Shown: in pieces, positions 41,053-49,233 of the stretch
Layout: each line of letters begins with the position of its first letter
Position numbering within the stretch: the stretch's first letter is position 1
Origin: DATBRV01 sp036560145
Lineage (GTDB): Bacteria; Myxococcota_A; UBA9160; SMWR01
Direction of reading: 5' to 3'
Assembly (NCBI GenBank): GCA_036560145.1
Contig: DATBRV010000141.1
Span: 1-64,000, forward strand
Length of the DNA stretch: 64,000 nucleotides
Notes under the pieces: generated by a model
Told to the model about the DNA's origin: nothing
Databases searched by the model: none
What the model saw: only the letters and a program-made list of their open reading frames with translations
Made by a program: the position numbers and the translations under genes

Positions 41053-42554
41053 CGCCGCCGCCGGCGCGCCGGACCGAGGATCGCGCCCATCAGCCCGCGC
41101 GTGACGGCCCCGGCGACGGTGCGCGCGAGCGGAGAGTTGAGGATCCGCGAGAACGAGGAGTCGTCCGGCGTCGCGCGCCCGCCGCGGGCGGGCGCCTCGG
41201 GCTCCGGCTCCGCCTCCTGCCGACGGCGCGCGAGCTTCTCCTCGGCGCTGTCGCGGTCCACCGCCTCCGCGTAGCGGCGCACCTGCGGCGTCGCGAGCCG
41301 CGCCGCCAGCTCGGCCGGATCCAGCGGGCCCATGCGCGAGGCGGGCGGGATCAGGCGGGTCGCAAACGGCGGCGTGGGAGCGCCGCTCTTGCCGAGCACC
41401 GTGATCAGCGCCTCGCCGATCCCGAGCGCGGTGAGCGTCTCGGCCACGTCGTAGAAGTCCGTCCTCGGGAAGGTGCGCGCGGCTGCGCGCAGCGCCTTCT
41501 CGTCGTCGGGCGTGAAGGCGCGCAGCGCGTGCTGGACGCGGTTGCCGAGCTGGGCGAGGACGTCCGGCGGAACGTCCTTCGGGCTCTGCGTGACGAAGAA
41601 GATCCCGACGCCCTTCGAGCGCACCAGCCGCACTACCTGCTCGACCTGCTCGAGGAAGGCCCGGCTCGCGCCTTCGAAGAGCCAGTGCGCCTCGTCGAAG
41701 AAGAACACGAGCTTGGGCTTGTCGAGGTCGCCCACCTCGGGGAGCTGCGCGTAGAGGCGCGCGAGCATCCACATCATGAAGGTGGAGAAGAGCGCCGGCT
41801 TGTCCTGCACGTCGGAGAGCTCGAGCACGGAGATCAGCCCGCGCCCGTCGCGCTCGATCTGGAGCAGGTCGTCGAGGTCGAACTCGGGCTCGCCGAAGAA
41901 GGCCAGCGCCCCCTGCTGCTCGAGCTCGACCAGCTCGCGCAGCAGCACGCCGACCGTCGCCTTCGACATGCCGCCATAGCCGGCCAGCTCGCTGGCGCCC
42001 TCGCCCGAGAGATGCGCGAGCACGGCGCGCAGATCCGCGAAGTCGAGCAGCTCGAGGCCGCGGTCGTCGCTCCACTTGAAGACCATGCTGAGGACGCTGG
42101 TCTGCGTCTCGTTGAGCCCGAGCACGCGGGAGAGCAGCAGCGGGCCGAAGGAGGAGACCGTCGCGCGCAGCTGGGCGCCGAGCTTGCCCGAGAGGCTCAG
42201 GAACTCGACCGGGCAGGGGGCCGGGCGCCAGGCGTAACCGGTGTCGCGGGCGCGTTCGGTGACGCGCTCGCCCGGCTCTCCCGCCACGGCGAGCCCGGAG
42301 AGATCGCTCTTGAGATCGGCGAGGAAGACCGGAACGCCGGCCGCCGAGATCTGCTCGGCCATCAGCTGGAGGGTCTTGGTCTTTCCCGTTCCGGTGGCGC
42401 CGGCGATCAGACCGTGGCGGCTGAGCATCGCGAGCGGCACCGCGACCAACGGCTCCGGGTGACACTCGCCGCGGTGCACGGGCGCGCCGAGCGTGACGGC
42501 CTTCGCATTCGCGGGGAAGGCAGCGCGCGCTGCGGCGAGGAGCTGCGGATCCAT
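41046..42554 (-). CDS. DUF853/HerA-like ATPase
   Basis: 502 residues. Walker A G-A-T-G-T-G-K-T at 52-59 ('GLIAGATGTGKTKTLQLM'), Walker B 'KLVFFFDEAHWLF', and 'FFVTQSPKDVPPDVLAQLGN' (arginine-finger region). DUF853 proteins are hexameric HerA/FtsK-like ATPases. A C-terminal Pro/Glu-rich segment precedes a basic end ('GPARRRRRY'). The cellular partner is unknown; no NurA nuclease is near. Lone gene on this strand. Confidence 0.8.
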   Translation of the reverse strand: MDPQLLAAARAAFPANAKAVTLGAPVHRGECHPEPLVAVPLAMLSRHGLIAGATGTGKTKTLQLMAEQISAAGVPVFLADLKSDLSGLAVAGEPGERVTERARDTGYAWRPAPCPVEFLSLSGKLGAQLRATVSSFGPLLLSRVLGLNETQTSVLSMVFKWSDDRGLELLDFADLRAVLAHLSGEGASELAGYGGMSKATVGVLLRELVELEQQGALAFFGEPEFDLDDLLQIERDGRGLISVLELSDVQDKPALFSTFMMWMLARLYAQLPEVGDLDKPKLVFFFDEAHWLFEGASRAFLEQVEQVVRLVRSKGVGIFFVTQSPKDVPPDVLAQLGNRVQHALRAFTPDDEKALRAAARTFPRTDFYDVAETLTALGIGEALITVLGKSGAPTPPFATRLIPPASRMGPLDPAELAARLATPQVRRYAEAVDRDSAEEKLARRRQEAEPEPEAPARGGRATPDDSSFSRILNSPLARTVAGAVTRGLMGAILGPARRRRRY

Positions 42555-42656
42555 CTGGAGGTCTCCGAGGACGAAGCGCCGCGCGGCGCCGGCTCGCAGG
42601 GTAACATGGGGCCGGCCAGCTTAAAGCCGTCGCCGCCGACGGCCGATCCACGCGAG

Positions 42657-43010
42657 ATGCCGGAGATCTGGCTGGTCGGCGCGCTGGTGCTGGTGCTCGC
42701 GGTGGGCGGGCTCGCGGCGCAGCTGCTCTCGTGGACCGCGGTGCTCGAGCTGGGCGTCCTCGCGGTCGCGCTGGGCCTCGGGCTCGGGATCCCGACCAGC
42801 CTCGTCTATCACGCCAAGCTCGCGCGCACGCTCGCGGCGCGCGGCGAGCTCCCGAGCCGATGGTGGCTCTCGCCCACGCGCCTGCACTCGCGTCTGCGCG
42901 GCGCGGAACGGCGCGCGGTGCTGCGCTGGTTCTTCCTCGGCGGCGCCGGTTTCGTGCTCACGCTGGCCGGCTGCGCGGCGGCGCTGCTCGGCGCGCTGCT
43001 CGCGGAGTAG
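42657..43010 (+). CDS. Small two/three-helix membrane protein
   Basis: 117 residues: hydrophobic helices at about 6-22 and 28-48, a basic loop ('LHSRLRGAERRAVLRW'), and a third at about 94-114. Unrecognised family. ATG 42657 is taken; an in-frame ATG 42606 would add 17 residues without clear benefit. The gene starts 103 nt from the divergent HerA-like start. Confidence 0.5.
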   Translation: MPEIWLVGALVLVLAVGGLAAQLLSWTAVLELGVLAVALGLGLGIPTSLVYHAKLARTLAARGELPSRWWLSPTRLHSRLRGAERRAVLRWFFLGGAGFVLTLAGCAAALLGALLAE

Positions 43011-43046
43011 CTCCCCGCCGCGCGCAGCGCGCCGAACGAGACCGGG

Positions 43047-43757
43047 TCAGTTGACGTTGCAGGCCCCCCGCGAGTCGCCATGCGCCAGGTGTGCGGGCAC
43101 CGCCGAGGCGTCGACGAAGATCGTGTTCCGGTTGCTCGGATTGCCGGGCGGGTAGTGACAGATCGCCACCAGCGTCGGGAGGATGAGCGGGCGCGAGACC
43201 TTGCGCTCGGCGATCCGCTCCACGTCGACCGAGACGTCGCCGGCGGTTCCGGCGGCCGTGTAGACGGCTTCGACGTGCAGGGCGCTCCTGCTCTCGATCA
43301 CGAGGAAACCCTGAACGAGATCCGTGGCGGGCGGCGGGTTCGGGAAGACGAACTCGTTTCGGATCTCTTCACAGTCGACCTGCAGCCCGGTTCCGGGGCT
43401 GACGATGTCCTCGATCTGATCCGAAACTTCGCCGCTCGCCTGCTCTTCGGGCGGGTAGGTGAGGGCCACGTTCTTGCGGAGCGTGACGTCGGCGCTGTTG
43501 AAGTTGTAGAGGCTCACCGCGGTGGCGAACACGCCCGGAACGACCCGCAGGGCTTCGCCCGAGTTCACGCCGCAGGTGAACTTGACCACGTACTGGAACC
43601 ATTCGATCAGCCTGGGCTGCGACCAGCTGTTCGAGGATTCCGACCAGCTGTTCGAGGACTCCGACTTGGACTTGGCCAGGGCGGGGGGCGAAGCGAAGAT
43701 CGCCGCGGCGACGAACAGCAGTGCAACGGTGGAGAGCCTGCGAGCAAGAGTCGTCAT
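43047..43757 (-). CDS. Secreted protein with C-terminal CHxPPGN motif
   Basis: 236 residues. Signal peptide about 1-28, then a low-complexity 'SSNSWSESSNSWSQ' segment produced by a tandem DNA repeat. A central beta-rich domain follows with 'RKNVALTYPPEEQ'. The C-terminus reads 'AICHYPPGNPSNRNTIFV' and 'PAHLAHGDSRGAC', a motif seen at the end of many secreted proteins of high-G+C environmental bacteria. Function unknown. Gene follows a hairpin-bearing leader. Confidence 0.6.
   Translation of the reverse strand: MTTLARRLSTVALLFVAAAIFASPPALAKSKSESSNSWSESSNSWSQPRLIEWFQYVVKFTCGVNSGEALRVVPGVFATAVSLYNFNSADVTLRKNVALTYPPEEQASGEVSDQIEDIVSPGTGLQVDCEEIRNEFVFPNPPPATDLVQGFLVIESRSALHVEAVYTAAGTAGDVSVDVERIAERKVSRPLILPTLVAICHYPPGNPSNRNTIFVDASAVPAHLAHGDSRGACNVN
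43621..43662. repeat. 21-bp tandem repeat, two copies
   Basis: Two copies of a 21-mer (43621-43641, 43642-43662) differing at one position (GATTCC/GACTCC), coding the duplicated S-S-N-S-W-S-E segment of the secreted protein at 43047-43757. Confidence 0.85.
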
Positions 43758-43773
43758 GGGGGGTCCTTTTCTT

Positions 43774-43794
43774 GGCGCAGCCCGGGCTTGCGCC
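43774..43794. other. GC-rich hairpin in the 43758-43822 gap
   Basis: GGCGCAGCCC paired with GGGCTTGCGCC (one bulged base), between the methyltransferase gene end (43823) and the secreted-protein start (43757), both minus. It can be a stop signal for the upstream gene, though no U-run follows, or a leader structure of the downstream gene. Confidence 0.35.
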
Positions 43795-43822
43795 GCTTCT
43801 CCCCCCCAGGTGCAGGGCCACT

Positions 43823-44269
43823 CTACCACACCCGTCGGGGGAGTGGAACCCAGCGCGGAACCGACGCGAGATACCGTTGGTAGGCGGCTCCGAAGTTCCT
43901 CGTGAGTGTCGGCTCTTCGTAGAAGACCACGAAGCTGTGAAATGCCAGGAAGAGCAACGCGGCATAGAGCAGTGTCCCCGGCGATGCGAAGAAGATCGCC
44001 TGCGCGGCGATCAGGCTGAGCACGCCGACGTACATGGGATTGCGGCAAACGCGGTAGAGGCCGCGCGCGACCAGCTCCCTGGGCGGATCGATCGGCGCCG
44101 GCGTCCCCGCGGCCCGCGCGAAGTCGAGCGCGCACCAGAGATAGACGGCGAGACCGACGGCAGCCAACACGAGGGAGAGGGCTTGCAGCAGGGGGCCGGC
44201 GGGCGAGGCGCCCAGCGCGCTTCGAATCCAGTGCGGCACCAGGCCGACGACCGTGCCCGGAACGAGCAC
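43823..44269 (-). CDS. Isoprenylcysteine/phospholipid methyltransferase-like membrane protein
   Basis: 148 residues with about four transmembrane helices and the C-terminal motif 'LYRVCRNPMYVGVLSLIAAQ' (R-N-P-M-Y), followed by 'FYEEPTLTRNFGAAYQRYLA' (E-E-P-x-L), which mark the ICMT/PEMT SAM-binding family. The probable N-terminus is longer ('NLVYAKTLLFTVLVPG' is in frame upstream) but has no usual start codon, so GTG 44269 is used. An intergenic repeat lies just upstream. Confidence 0.7.
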   Translation of the reverse strand: MLVPGTVVGLVPHWIRSALGASPAGPLLQALSLVLAAVGLAVYLWCALDFARAAGTPAPIDPPRELVARGLYRVCRNPMYVGVLSLIAAQAIFFASPGTLLYAALLFLAFHSFVVFYEEPTLTRNFGAAYQRYLASVPRWVPLPRRVW

Positions 44270-44311
44270 CGTGAAGAGCAGGGTCTTGGCGTAGACCAGG
44301 TTCGATGACCT

Positions 44312-44345
44312 CCGCTCGGCTGCGCCTCGCTGCGCGCTCCGCTTG
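44312..44345 (-). repeat. Intergenic dispersed repeat, copy A
   Basis: On the minus strand this reads GCAAGCGGAGCGCGCAGCGA followed by GGCGCAGCCGAGCGG; only three bases differ from the copy at 61579-61612. Both copies lie in gaps between genes, directly next to a stop codon. Confidence 0.6.
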
Positions 44346-45266
44346 CTATGCCGGCGGCACCGTGAAGCCGTCCTTCACCGGCTCGAGCTTCTCGAAGTGC
44401 GGCGCCAGCTGCTGGTGCAGGCTCGCGACGGTCCAGCGCTCGGGGCTGTGGAACTTGGTGTCGGTGCTCGGCCGCCCGAGCACGGTGACGTCCTTGTTCC
44501 AGACGATCAGCACGTGTCCCGAGATGCGCTGCGCCTCCGGCGAGGCCAGATAGCCGACCAGCGGCGCCACGTTCTCCGGCGCGAACACGTCGAAGCCGCC
44601 CTCCGGCTTCGCGAACATCGCCTTGAGCGGGCCTTCCTCGTTCATGCGCGTGCGCGCGCGCGGCATCACCGCGTTGGCCGTCACGCCGTACTTGAGCAGC
44701 GCCTGCGCGGCCGACATGGTCATGGCCACGATGCCGGCCTTCGCCGCCGCGTAGTTGGGCTGCCCCACCGAGCCGAAGATGAACGCCTCCGAGCTGGTGT
44801 TGATCAGGCGTCCGTAGAGCGTCCCCCCGCTCGCCTTGGCCTTGTCGCGCCAGTAGGCGGTGGCGAAGCGCATGCCACAGAAGTGCCCCTTCAGGTGGAC
44901 GCGGATCACGGCGTCAAAATCGTCTTCGCTCATGTTGAAGATGGTCGAGTCGCGCAGGAAGCCGGCGTTGTTGACCAGGATGTGGAGGTCGCCCCAGGTG
45001 TCGAGCGCGGTCTTGATCATCGCCTGCGAGTCGTTCCAATCGGCGACGTCGCCGAAGTGCGGGACCGCCTCGCCGCCCGCCTTGCGGATCTCCTCCACCA
45101 CCGCGCGCCCGGCCGACTCGTCGCGGCCGCGGCCGTCGCCGCGCGTCCCGAGGTCGTTCACGACCACGCGCGCCCCCTGGCTCGCGAGCTGGAGCGCCTC
45201 CACGCGGCCGAGCCCGTGCGCCGCTCCCGTGACGATCGCGACCTTTCCCTCGAGATTTCCCTGCAT
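44346..45266 (-). CDS. Short-chain dehydrogenase/reductase (17-beta-HSD4/MFE-like)
   Basis: 306 residues. 'VAIVTGAAHGLGRVEALQL' is the nucleotide loop T-G-x-x-x-G-x-G, 'VNNAGFLRDSTIFNMSEDD' the N-N-A-G strand with R-D (MFE-2-type), and catalytic Tyr-x-x-x-Lys in 'GQPNYAAAKAGIVAM'. The longer C-terminal part and 'GFLRDSTIFNM' resemble the dehydrogenase domain of peroxisomal multifunctional enzyme type 2, a 3-hydroxyacyl-CoA dehydrogenase. As last gene of the steroid-type operon it would oxidise a 3-hydroxyacyl-CoA before thiolysis (inference). Confidence 0.8.
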   Translation of the reverse strand: MQGNLEGKVAIVTGAAHGLGRVEALQLASQGARVVVNDLGTRGDGRGRDESAGRAVVEEIRKAGGEAVPHFGDVADWNDSQAMIKTALDTWGDLHILVNNAGFLRDSTIFNMSEDDFDAVIRVHLKGHFCGMRFATAYWRDKAKASGGTLYGRLINTSSEAFIFGSVGQPNYAAAKAGIVAMTMSAAQALLKYGVTANAVMPRARTRMNEEGPLKAMFAKPEGGFDVFAPENVAPLVGYLASPEAQRISGHVLIVWNKDVTVLGRPSTDTKFHSPERWTVASLHQQLAPHFEKLEPVKDGFTVPPA

Positions 45267-45282
45267 GCTGGCTTCCCCCGTC

Positions 45283-46458
45283 CTACAGCCGCTCGATGAT
45301 GGTGCCGGTGCCGACCGAGGCGCCGCAGCACATGGTGATGAGCGCGGTGCCGAGGCCGCGCCGCTCGAGCTCGTGCAGCGCGGTCACGATCAGCCGCGTC
45401 CCGGTCGCCCCGACCGGGTGGCCGAGCGCGATCGCGCCGCCGTTCACGTTGACGCGGTCCATGTCGGGCTTGCAGACCCGGGCCCACGAGAGGACGACCG
45501 CCGCGAAGGCCTCGTTGATCTCGATCAGGTCCATGTCCGAGAGCTGCATCCCCGTCTTCTCGAGGATCCGCTGTGTCGCGTCGATCGGGCCGTCGAGCAG
45601 GTAGTAGGGATCGGTGCCGACCACCACCCCCTGCCGGATGCGCGCGCGCGGCTTCAGCCCGAGCGCCCGGGCTTTTTCAGCCGTCATCCACAGGATCGCC
45701 GCCGCGCCGTCGCTGATCTGCGACGAGTTCCCGGCTGTGTGGATCCCGCCTTCCACCACGGGCTTGAGCTGCGCAAGCGCCTCCAGCGACGTCTCGCGGA
45801 TCCCCTGGTCCTCCTCCACCAGCTGGGTGCGGCCGGAGGGCTTGCCGTCGTCGCCGAGCACGGGAGCGTCGATCGGGAGGATCTCCTGCTTGAAGCGCCC
45901 CTCGTCGCGCGCGCGCTTGGCTTTCTGCTGCGAGGCGAGGCCGAAGCGGTCGACCTCGTCGCGCGTGATGCCCCGGTTCTTCGCAATCCGCTCGGCCGAG
46001 CGGAACTGGTCGGGCGTCGAGTCCCACGGCCAGTCGGGGGGCACGAAGAAGCCGGGTCCGTTCATCACGTTGGCGCCGAGCCCGACGTGGCTCATCACCT
46101 CGACGCCGCAGGCGATGCCGGCGTCGATGTTGCCGGAGCGGATCAGCGCCGAGACCAGATGGTTGGCCTGCTGGCCCGAGCCGCACTGCGTGTCGACCGT
46201 GGTGCCGCCCGTGCGCCAGCCCTTGCCGCGCGAGAGCCAGGCGTTGCGTGCGAGATTCCCCGCCTGCTCGCCGGCCTGGGTGACGCAGCCGCCGATGATC
46301 TCCTCGACGTCTGCGGGGTCGAGCCCCGCCCGCGTCACCACCGCGTCCTGCACCTTGGCGAGCAGCTGGGCGGGATGGAAGGCCGAGAGAGAGCCCTTGA
46401 TGGCCTTGCCGCGCGCGATCGGGGTGCGCAGGGCTTCGACGATGACGGCTTCACGCAT
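45283..46458 (-). CDS. Thiolase (acetyl-CoA acetyltransferase, FadA5-like)
   Basis: 391 residues, full length. Catalytic C92 in 'TVDTQCGSGQQAN', 'GHPVGATGTR' with the catalytic His, and 'TMCCGASVGTGTI' with the second Cys. The 'C-G-S-G-Q-Q-A' loop and size resemble the steroid thiolase FadA5 of mycobacteria and related long-chain thiolases. ATG 46458 is chosen: AGGAGG lies 5 nt upstream (46464-46469), while GTG 46464 would overlap that site. In the operon it would remove acetyl-CoA from a side-chain beta-keto-acyl-CoA. Confidence 0.85.
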   Translation of the reverse strand: MREAVIVEALRTPIARGKAIKGSLSAFHPAQLLAKVQDAVVTRAGLDPADVEEIIGGCVTQAGEQAGNLARNAWLSRGKGWRTGGTTVDTQCGSGQQANHLVSALIRSGNIDAGIACGVEVMSHVGLGANVMNGPGFFVPPDWPWDSTPDQFRSAERIAKNRGITRDEVDRFGLASQQKAKRARDEGRFKQEILPIDAPVLGDDGKPSGRTQLVEEDQGIRETSLEALAQLKPVVEGGIHTAGNSSQISDGAAAILWMTAEKARALGLKPRARIRQGVVVGTDPYYLLDGPIDATQRILEKTGMQLSDMDLIEINEAFAAVVLSWARVCKPDMDRVNVNGGAIALGHPVGATGTRLIVTALHELERRGLGTALITMCCGASVGTGTIIERL

Positions 46459-46463
46459 GTTCA

Positions 46464-46469
46464 CCTCCT
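46464..46469 (-). promoter_or_regulatory. Strong ribosome binding site of the thiolase gene
   Basis: AGGAGG on the minus strand, 5 nt before ATG 46458; it decides against the upstream GTG. Confidence 0.6.
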
Positions 46470-46486
46470 GTGTCGTGGGTTCCGGG

Positions 46487-47659
46487 TCAGCTGAGCTTTC
46501 CGAGGATCATGGCGCTGGTCGGCACGCCGACGCCCGCGGTCACGAGCACGCAGTCGTTCTGGGCCGGCTGGTTCACCGAGGTGCCGCGGATCATCCGCAC
46601 GCCCTCGTTCACGCCGTTCATGCCGTGGATGTAGGCTTCCGAGAGCTGACCGCCGTGGGTGTTGGTCGGGAGCCGCCCGCCCAGCTCGAGAGCGCCGTCC
46701 TTCACGAAATCCTTGGCCTCGCCGCGCCCGCACAGCCCGAAGCTCTCCAGCTGCCAGAGCACGATCGAGGAGAAGGCGTCGTAGATCACGGCGGCCTGCA
46801 GGTCCGCGGGCCCCAGCCCCGAGGTGGCGTAGACCTGCTTCGCGACCAGGTCCATCTCGGGGATGGCCGCGATGTTCGGGCGATAAAAACTTGTCATCAC
46901 CTCCTGATCGGCCCCCGCCGCCTGCGCGATGCCGCGGATCAGGGCGCCCGGCTGCGCGAGGTCGCGCGCGCGCTCGGGGGTGGTGACGATGCAGGCGCAG
47001 CCGCCGTCCGTCTCCTGGCAGCAGTCGTAGAGCCGCAGCGGGTCGACGATCATCCGCGAACTCTGGTGCTCCTCGAACGTGAGCGGCTTGCCGTAGAAGA
47101 AGGCGTTCGGGTTGTTGACCGCGTGCTTGCGCGTCGAGATCGCCACCTGCGCGAGGTCGCTGCTCTTGCAGCCCGTCTCGTGCATGTAGCGCTGCGTGAA
47201 CATCGCCACCCAGCTGGCGGGCGTCATCAGCCCGAAGGGCATGTACCAGCTCCAGTGGATCAGATCGCTGGTCACGATGTCGCCGGCGACGCCCTGGCTG
47301 TAGCGCTGGCCGGAGCGCCCGTTGAGCGCGCGGTAGCAGACCACCACCTCGGCGGCGCCGGTCGCGACCGCGAGCACGGCCTGGTGCACGATGCCGAGCG
47401 CCGCGCCGCCACCGTGCGGCGTGCGGCTGAAGAAGCTCAGGTCGCGGATTCCCACCGAGCGCGCGATCTCGATGTCGTCACTGGTGTCGAGCGTGAAGGT
47501 GGTCATGCCGTCGACATCGGACGGTTTCAGGCCCGCGTCGCGGATGGCATTGCGAACCGCCTCGCAGGCGAGCTGGAGCTCCGAGCGGCCGGAGTTCTTC
47601 GAGAACTCGGTCTGGCCGATCCCGACGATGGCGGCCTGGTCTTTGAGGGTTCGCGACAT
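46487..47659 (-). CDS. Ltp2-type lipid-transfer/thiolase-like protein (aldolase subunit)
   Basis: 390 residues, thiolase superfamily but without the C-G-S-G catalytic loop: the corresponding region is 'FFSRTPHGGGAALGIVHQAV'. 'DPLRLYDCCQETDGGCACIV' and 'LESFGLCGRGEAKDFV' with 'TNTHGGQLSEAYIHGMNGV' mark SCP-x/Ltp2 proteins. In mycobacteria and Thermomonospora, Ltp2 forms a complex with the DUF35 domain of ChsH2 and performs the retro-aldol cleavage of the last steroid side-chain carbons. The partner fusion is encoded 1575 nt upstream in the same operon, so the same role is likely here. Confidence 0.8.
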   Translation of the reverse strand: MSRTLKDQAAIVGIGQTEFSKNSGRSELQLACEAVRNAIRDAGLKPSDVDGMTTFTLDTSDDIEIARSVGIRDLSFFSRTPHGGGAALGIVHQAVLAVATGAAEVVVCYRALNGRSGQRYSQGVAGDIVTSDLIHWSWYMPFGLMTPASWVAMFTQRYMHETGCKSSDLAQVAISTRKHAVNNPNAFFYGKPLTFEEHQSSRMIVDPLRLYDCCQETDGGCACIVTTPERARDLAQPGALIRGIAQAAGADQEVMTSFYRPNIAAIPEMDLVAKQVYATSGLGPADLQAAVIYDAFSSIVLWQLESFGLCGRGEAKDFVKDGALELGGRLPTNTHGGQLSEAYIHGMNGVNEGVRMIRGTSVNQPAQNDCVLVTAGVGVPTSAMILGKLS

Positions 47660-47685
47660 GCTCGTGCTCCGGAATGGCTGCTGCG

Positions 47686-48099
47686 TCAGCCGGGAAGGGT
47701 CAGCGTGACCGCCGCCGTGACGTGGTTGCCCCAGGCGTTCTTGCCCACCACCTCGACCACCACGTCATGTTCGTCTTTCGCCTGCACCTTGCCCGTCATT
47801 ACCATCACGTCGCCGGGCAGGTTCGGCGCGCCGAGCTTGAGTGAGAGCTTGCGGATCCTCGCGTCGGGTCCCGCCCAGTCCGTGACGAAGCGCGAGACCC
47901 AGCCTTCGGTGGTCAGGATGTTCATGAAGACGTCCTGCATCCCCGCCGCTTGCGCCGCCGCCTTGTCGTGGTGCACGCGGGTGAAGTCGCGCGAGGCGAC
48001 GGCGCCCGCGACGATCAGGCTGCTGGTGAGCGGCACGCGCAGCTCGGGCAGCGGATCGCCGACCTGGATCTTCGCGAGCGAGGGCGAGCTCGAGGTCAT
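47686..48099 (-). CDS. MaoC-like dehydratase (ChsH1-like)
   Basis: 137 residues, single hotdog. 'VAGAVASRDFTRVHHDKAAA' followed by 'QAAGMQDVFMN' contains the hydratase-2 motif with Asp and His (D-F-T-x-V-H-H-D). In M. tuberculosis ChsH1 supplies the catalytic residues of the ChsH1-ChsH2 enoyl-CoA hydratase. ATG 48099 overlaps the acyl-CoA dehydrogenase stop (ATGA), and the gene is followed 26 nt later by the Ltp2-type gene, the same order as in the igr operon. Confidence 0.8.
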   Translation of the reverse strand: MTSSSPSLAKIQVGDPLPELRVPLTSSLIVAGAVASRDFTRVHHDKAAAQAAGMQDVFMNILTTEGWVSRFVTDWAGPDARIRKLSLKLGAPNLPGDVMVMTGKVQAKDEHDVVVEVVGKNAWGNHVTAAVTLTLPG

Positions 48100-49223
48100 C
48101 GCAGCTCCTGCGGCCCGGAGCGGGCCAGATCGCGGCCGAGGCGCACCAGCTGCGGCGAGGCGCCGCCATGCTCGAGCTCGAGCGCCTTCGACCACAGGAA
48201 GTGCCGGTGCACGGGGTAATCGAGATCGACGCCCATGCCGCCGTGCAGATGCTGGGTCGCCGTCGCGATCCGCGCGCCCGCGTCGGCCGCCCAGAATTTT
48301 GCAACCAGCGCCTCGCGGTGCGCGTCCTCGCCGCTGGCGAGCTTCCAGGCCGCGCGCCAGGTGGTCCAGCGCAGCGCCTCGAGGTCGATCCAGGCGTCGG
48401 CGCAGCGGTGCTGCACGGCGGTGAAGGAGCCGATCGGCGCGCCGAACTGCACGCGCTGCTTCACATAGCTCGCGGTGATCTCGAGCGCCCGCTCGGAGAC
48501 GCCCACCTGGAGGGCGGCGATCGCGACCAGGGCCACGTCGTCCAGCCAGCGCAGCAGCTCGCCGGCGTCGAAGCCCTCGCCGCCGAGCACGTCCTGAGCC
48601 GCCGCGGACGCCAAAGACAGGTTGAAGCTCGGACGGCGTCCCGACCCCAGCCGCCTCTCGATCCGGACGCCCGGCGCGTGCGGATCGACCAGGAAGACGC
48701 GCGGGCCGGCGTCGGTGGCGGCCGGCACCAGCACCAGCTGCGCGGCGTCCGCCACCGGGACGTCGAGCTTCTCGCCGTCGAGCCGGAAGCCAGCGCCCTC
48801 GCGGCGTGCGCGCGTGGCGGGCGCGGCCGGATCGGCCGAGCCCGCGTCGACGAGCGCCGCGCTCAGGATCGCCTCGCCGCGCGCGAGCGCGGGAAGCCAG
48901 CGCTCGCGCTGCGCCGGCGTGCCGGCGCGCGCGAGCGGGAGCCCGGCGAGCGCGAGCGTCAGCGTCGGGACCGGCGCCACCGCGCGCCCGGTCTCCTGGA
49001 GCAGCGCGCACAGCTCGAGCAGCGTGAGCCCCATGCCGCCCAGGGCCTCGGGCACCGCGATGCCGGTTAAATTTGCCGCCGCGAGCTGCGACCAGAGCGC
49101 GGGCGAGTACGCCGCGCCCTCCGCTTCCAGCGCCTTCAGCAGCTCGGGCGTCGTCTCGCGGGCCAGGATCTCGCGCGCGAGATCGCGGACCAGGACGTGC
49201 TCTTCGCCGAGGGTGAAATCCAT
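48096..49223 (-). CDS. Acyl-CoA dehydrogenase (ChsE1/FadE28-like subunit)
   Basis: 375 residues, ACAD fold: N-terminal helical domain ('FTLGEEHVLVRDLAREILAR'), a short beta domain that looks reduced, and C-terminal helices ('YVKQRVQFGAPIGSFTAVQH', R-x-Q-F-G FAD motif). At the site of the catalytic base the sequence reads 'WLDDVALVAIAALQVG', without Glu. Steroid side-chain dehydrogenases are alpha2-beta2 with only one active subunit; this gene fits the partner subunit, and 50211-51392 the catalytic one. Confidence 0.8.
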   Translation of the reverse strand: MDFTLGEEHVLVRDLAREILARETTPELLKALEAEGAAYSPALWSQLAAANLTGIAVPEALGGMGLTLLELCALLQETGRAVAPVPTLTLALAGLPLARAGTPAQRERWLPALARGEAILSAALVDAGSADPAAPATRARREGAGFRLDGEKLDVPVADAAQLVLVPAATDAGPRVFLVDPHAPGVRIERRLGSGRRPSFNLSLASAAAQDVLGGEGFDAGELLRWLDDVALVAIAALQVGVSERALEITASYVKQRVQFGAPIGSFTAVQHRCADAWIDLEALRWTTWRAAWKLASGEDAHREALVAKFWAADAGARIATATQHLHGGMGVDLDYPVHRHFLWSKALELEHGGASPQLVRLGRDLARSGPQELR

Positions 49224-49233
49224 CAGTCCTCTT

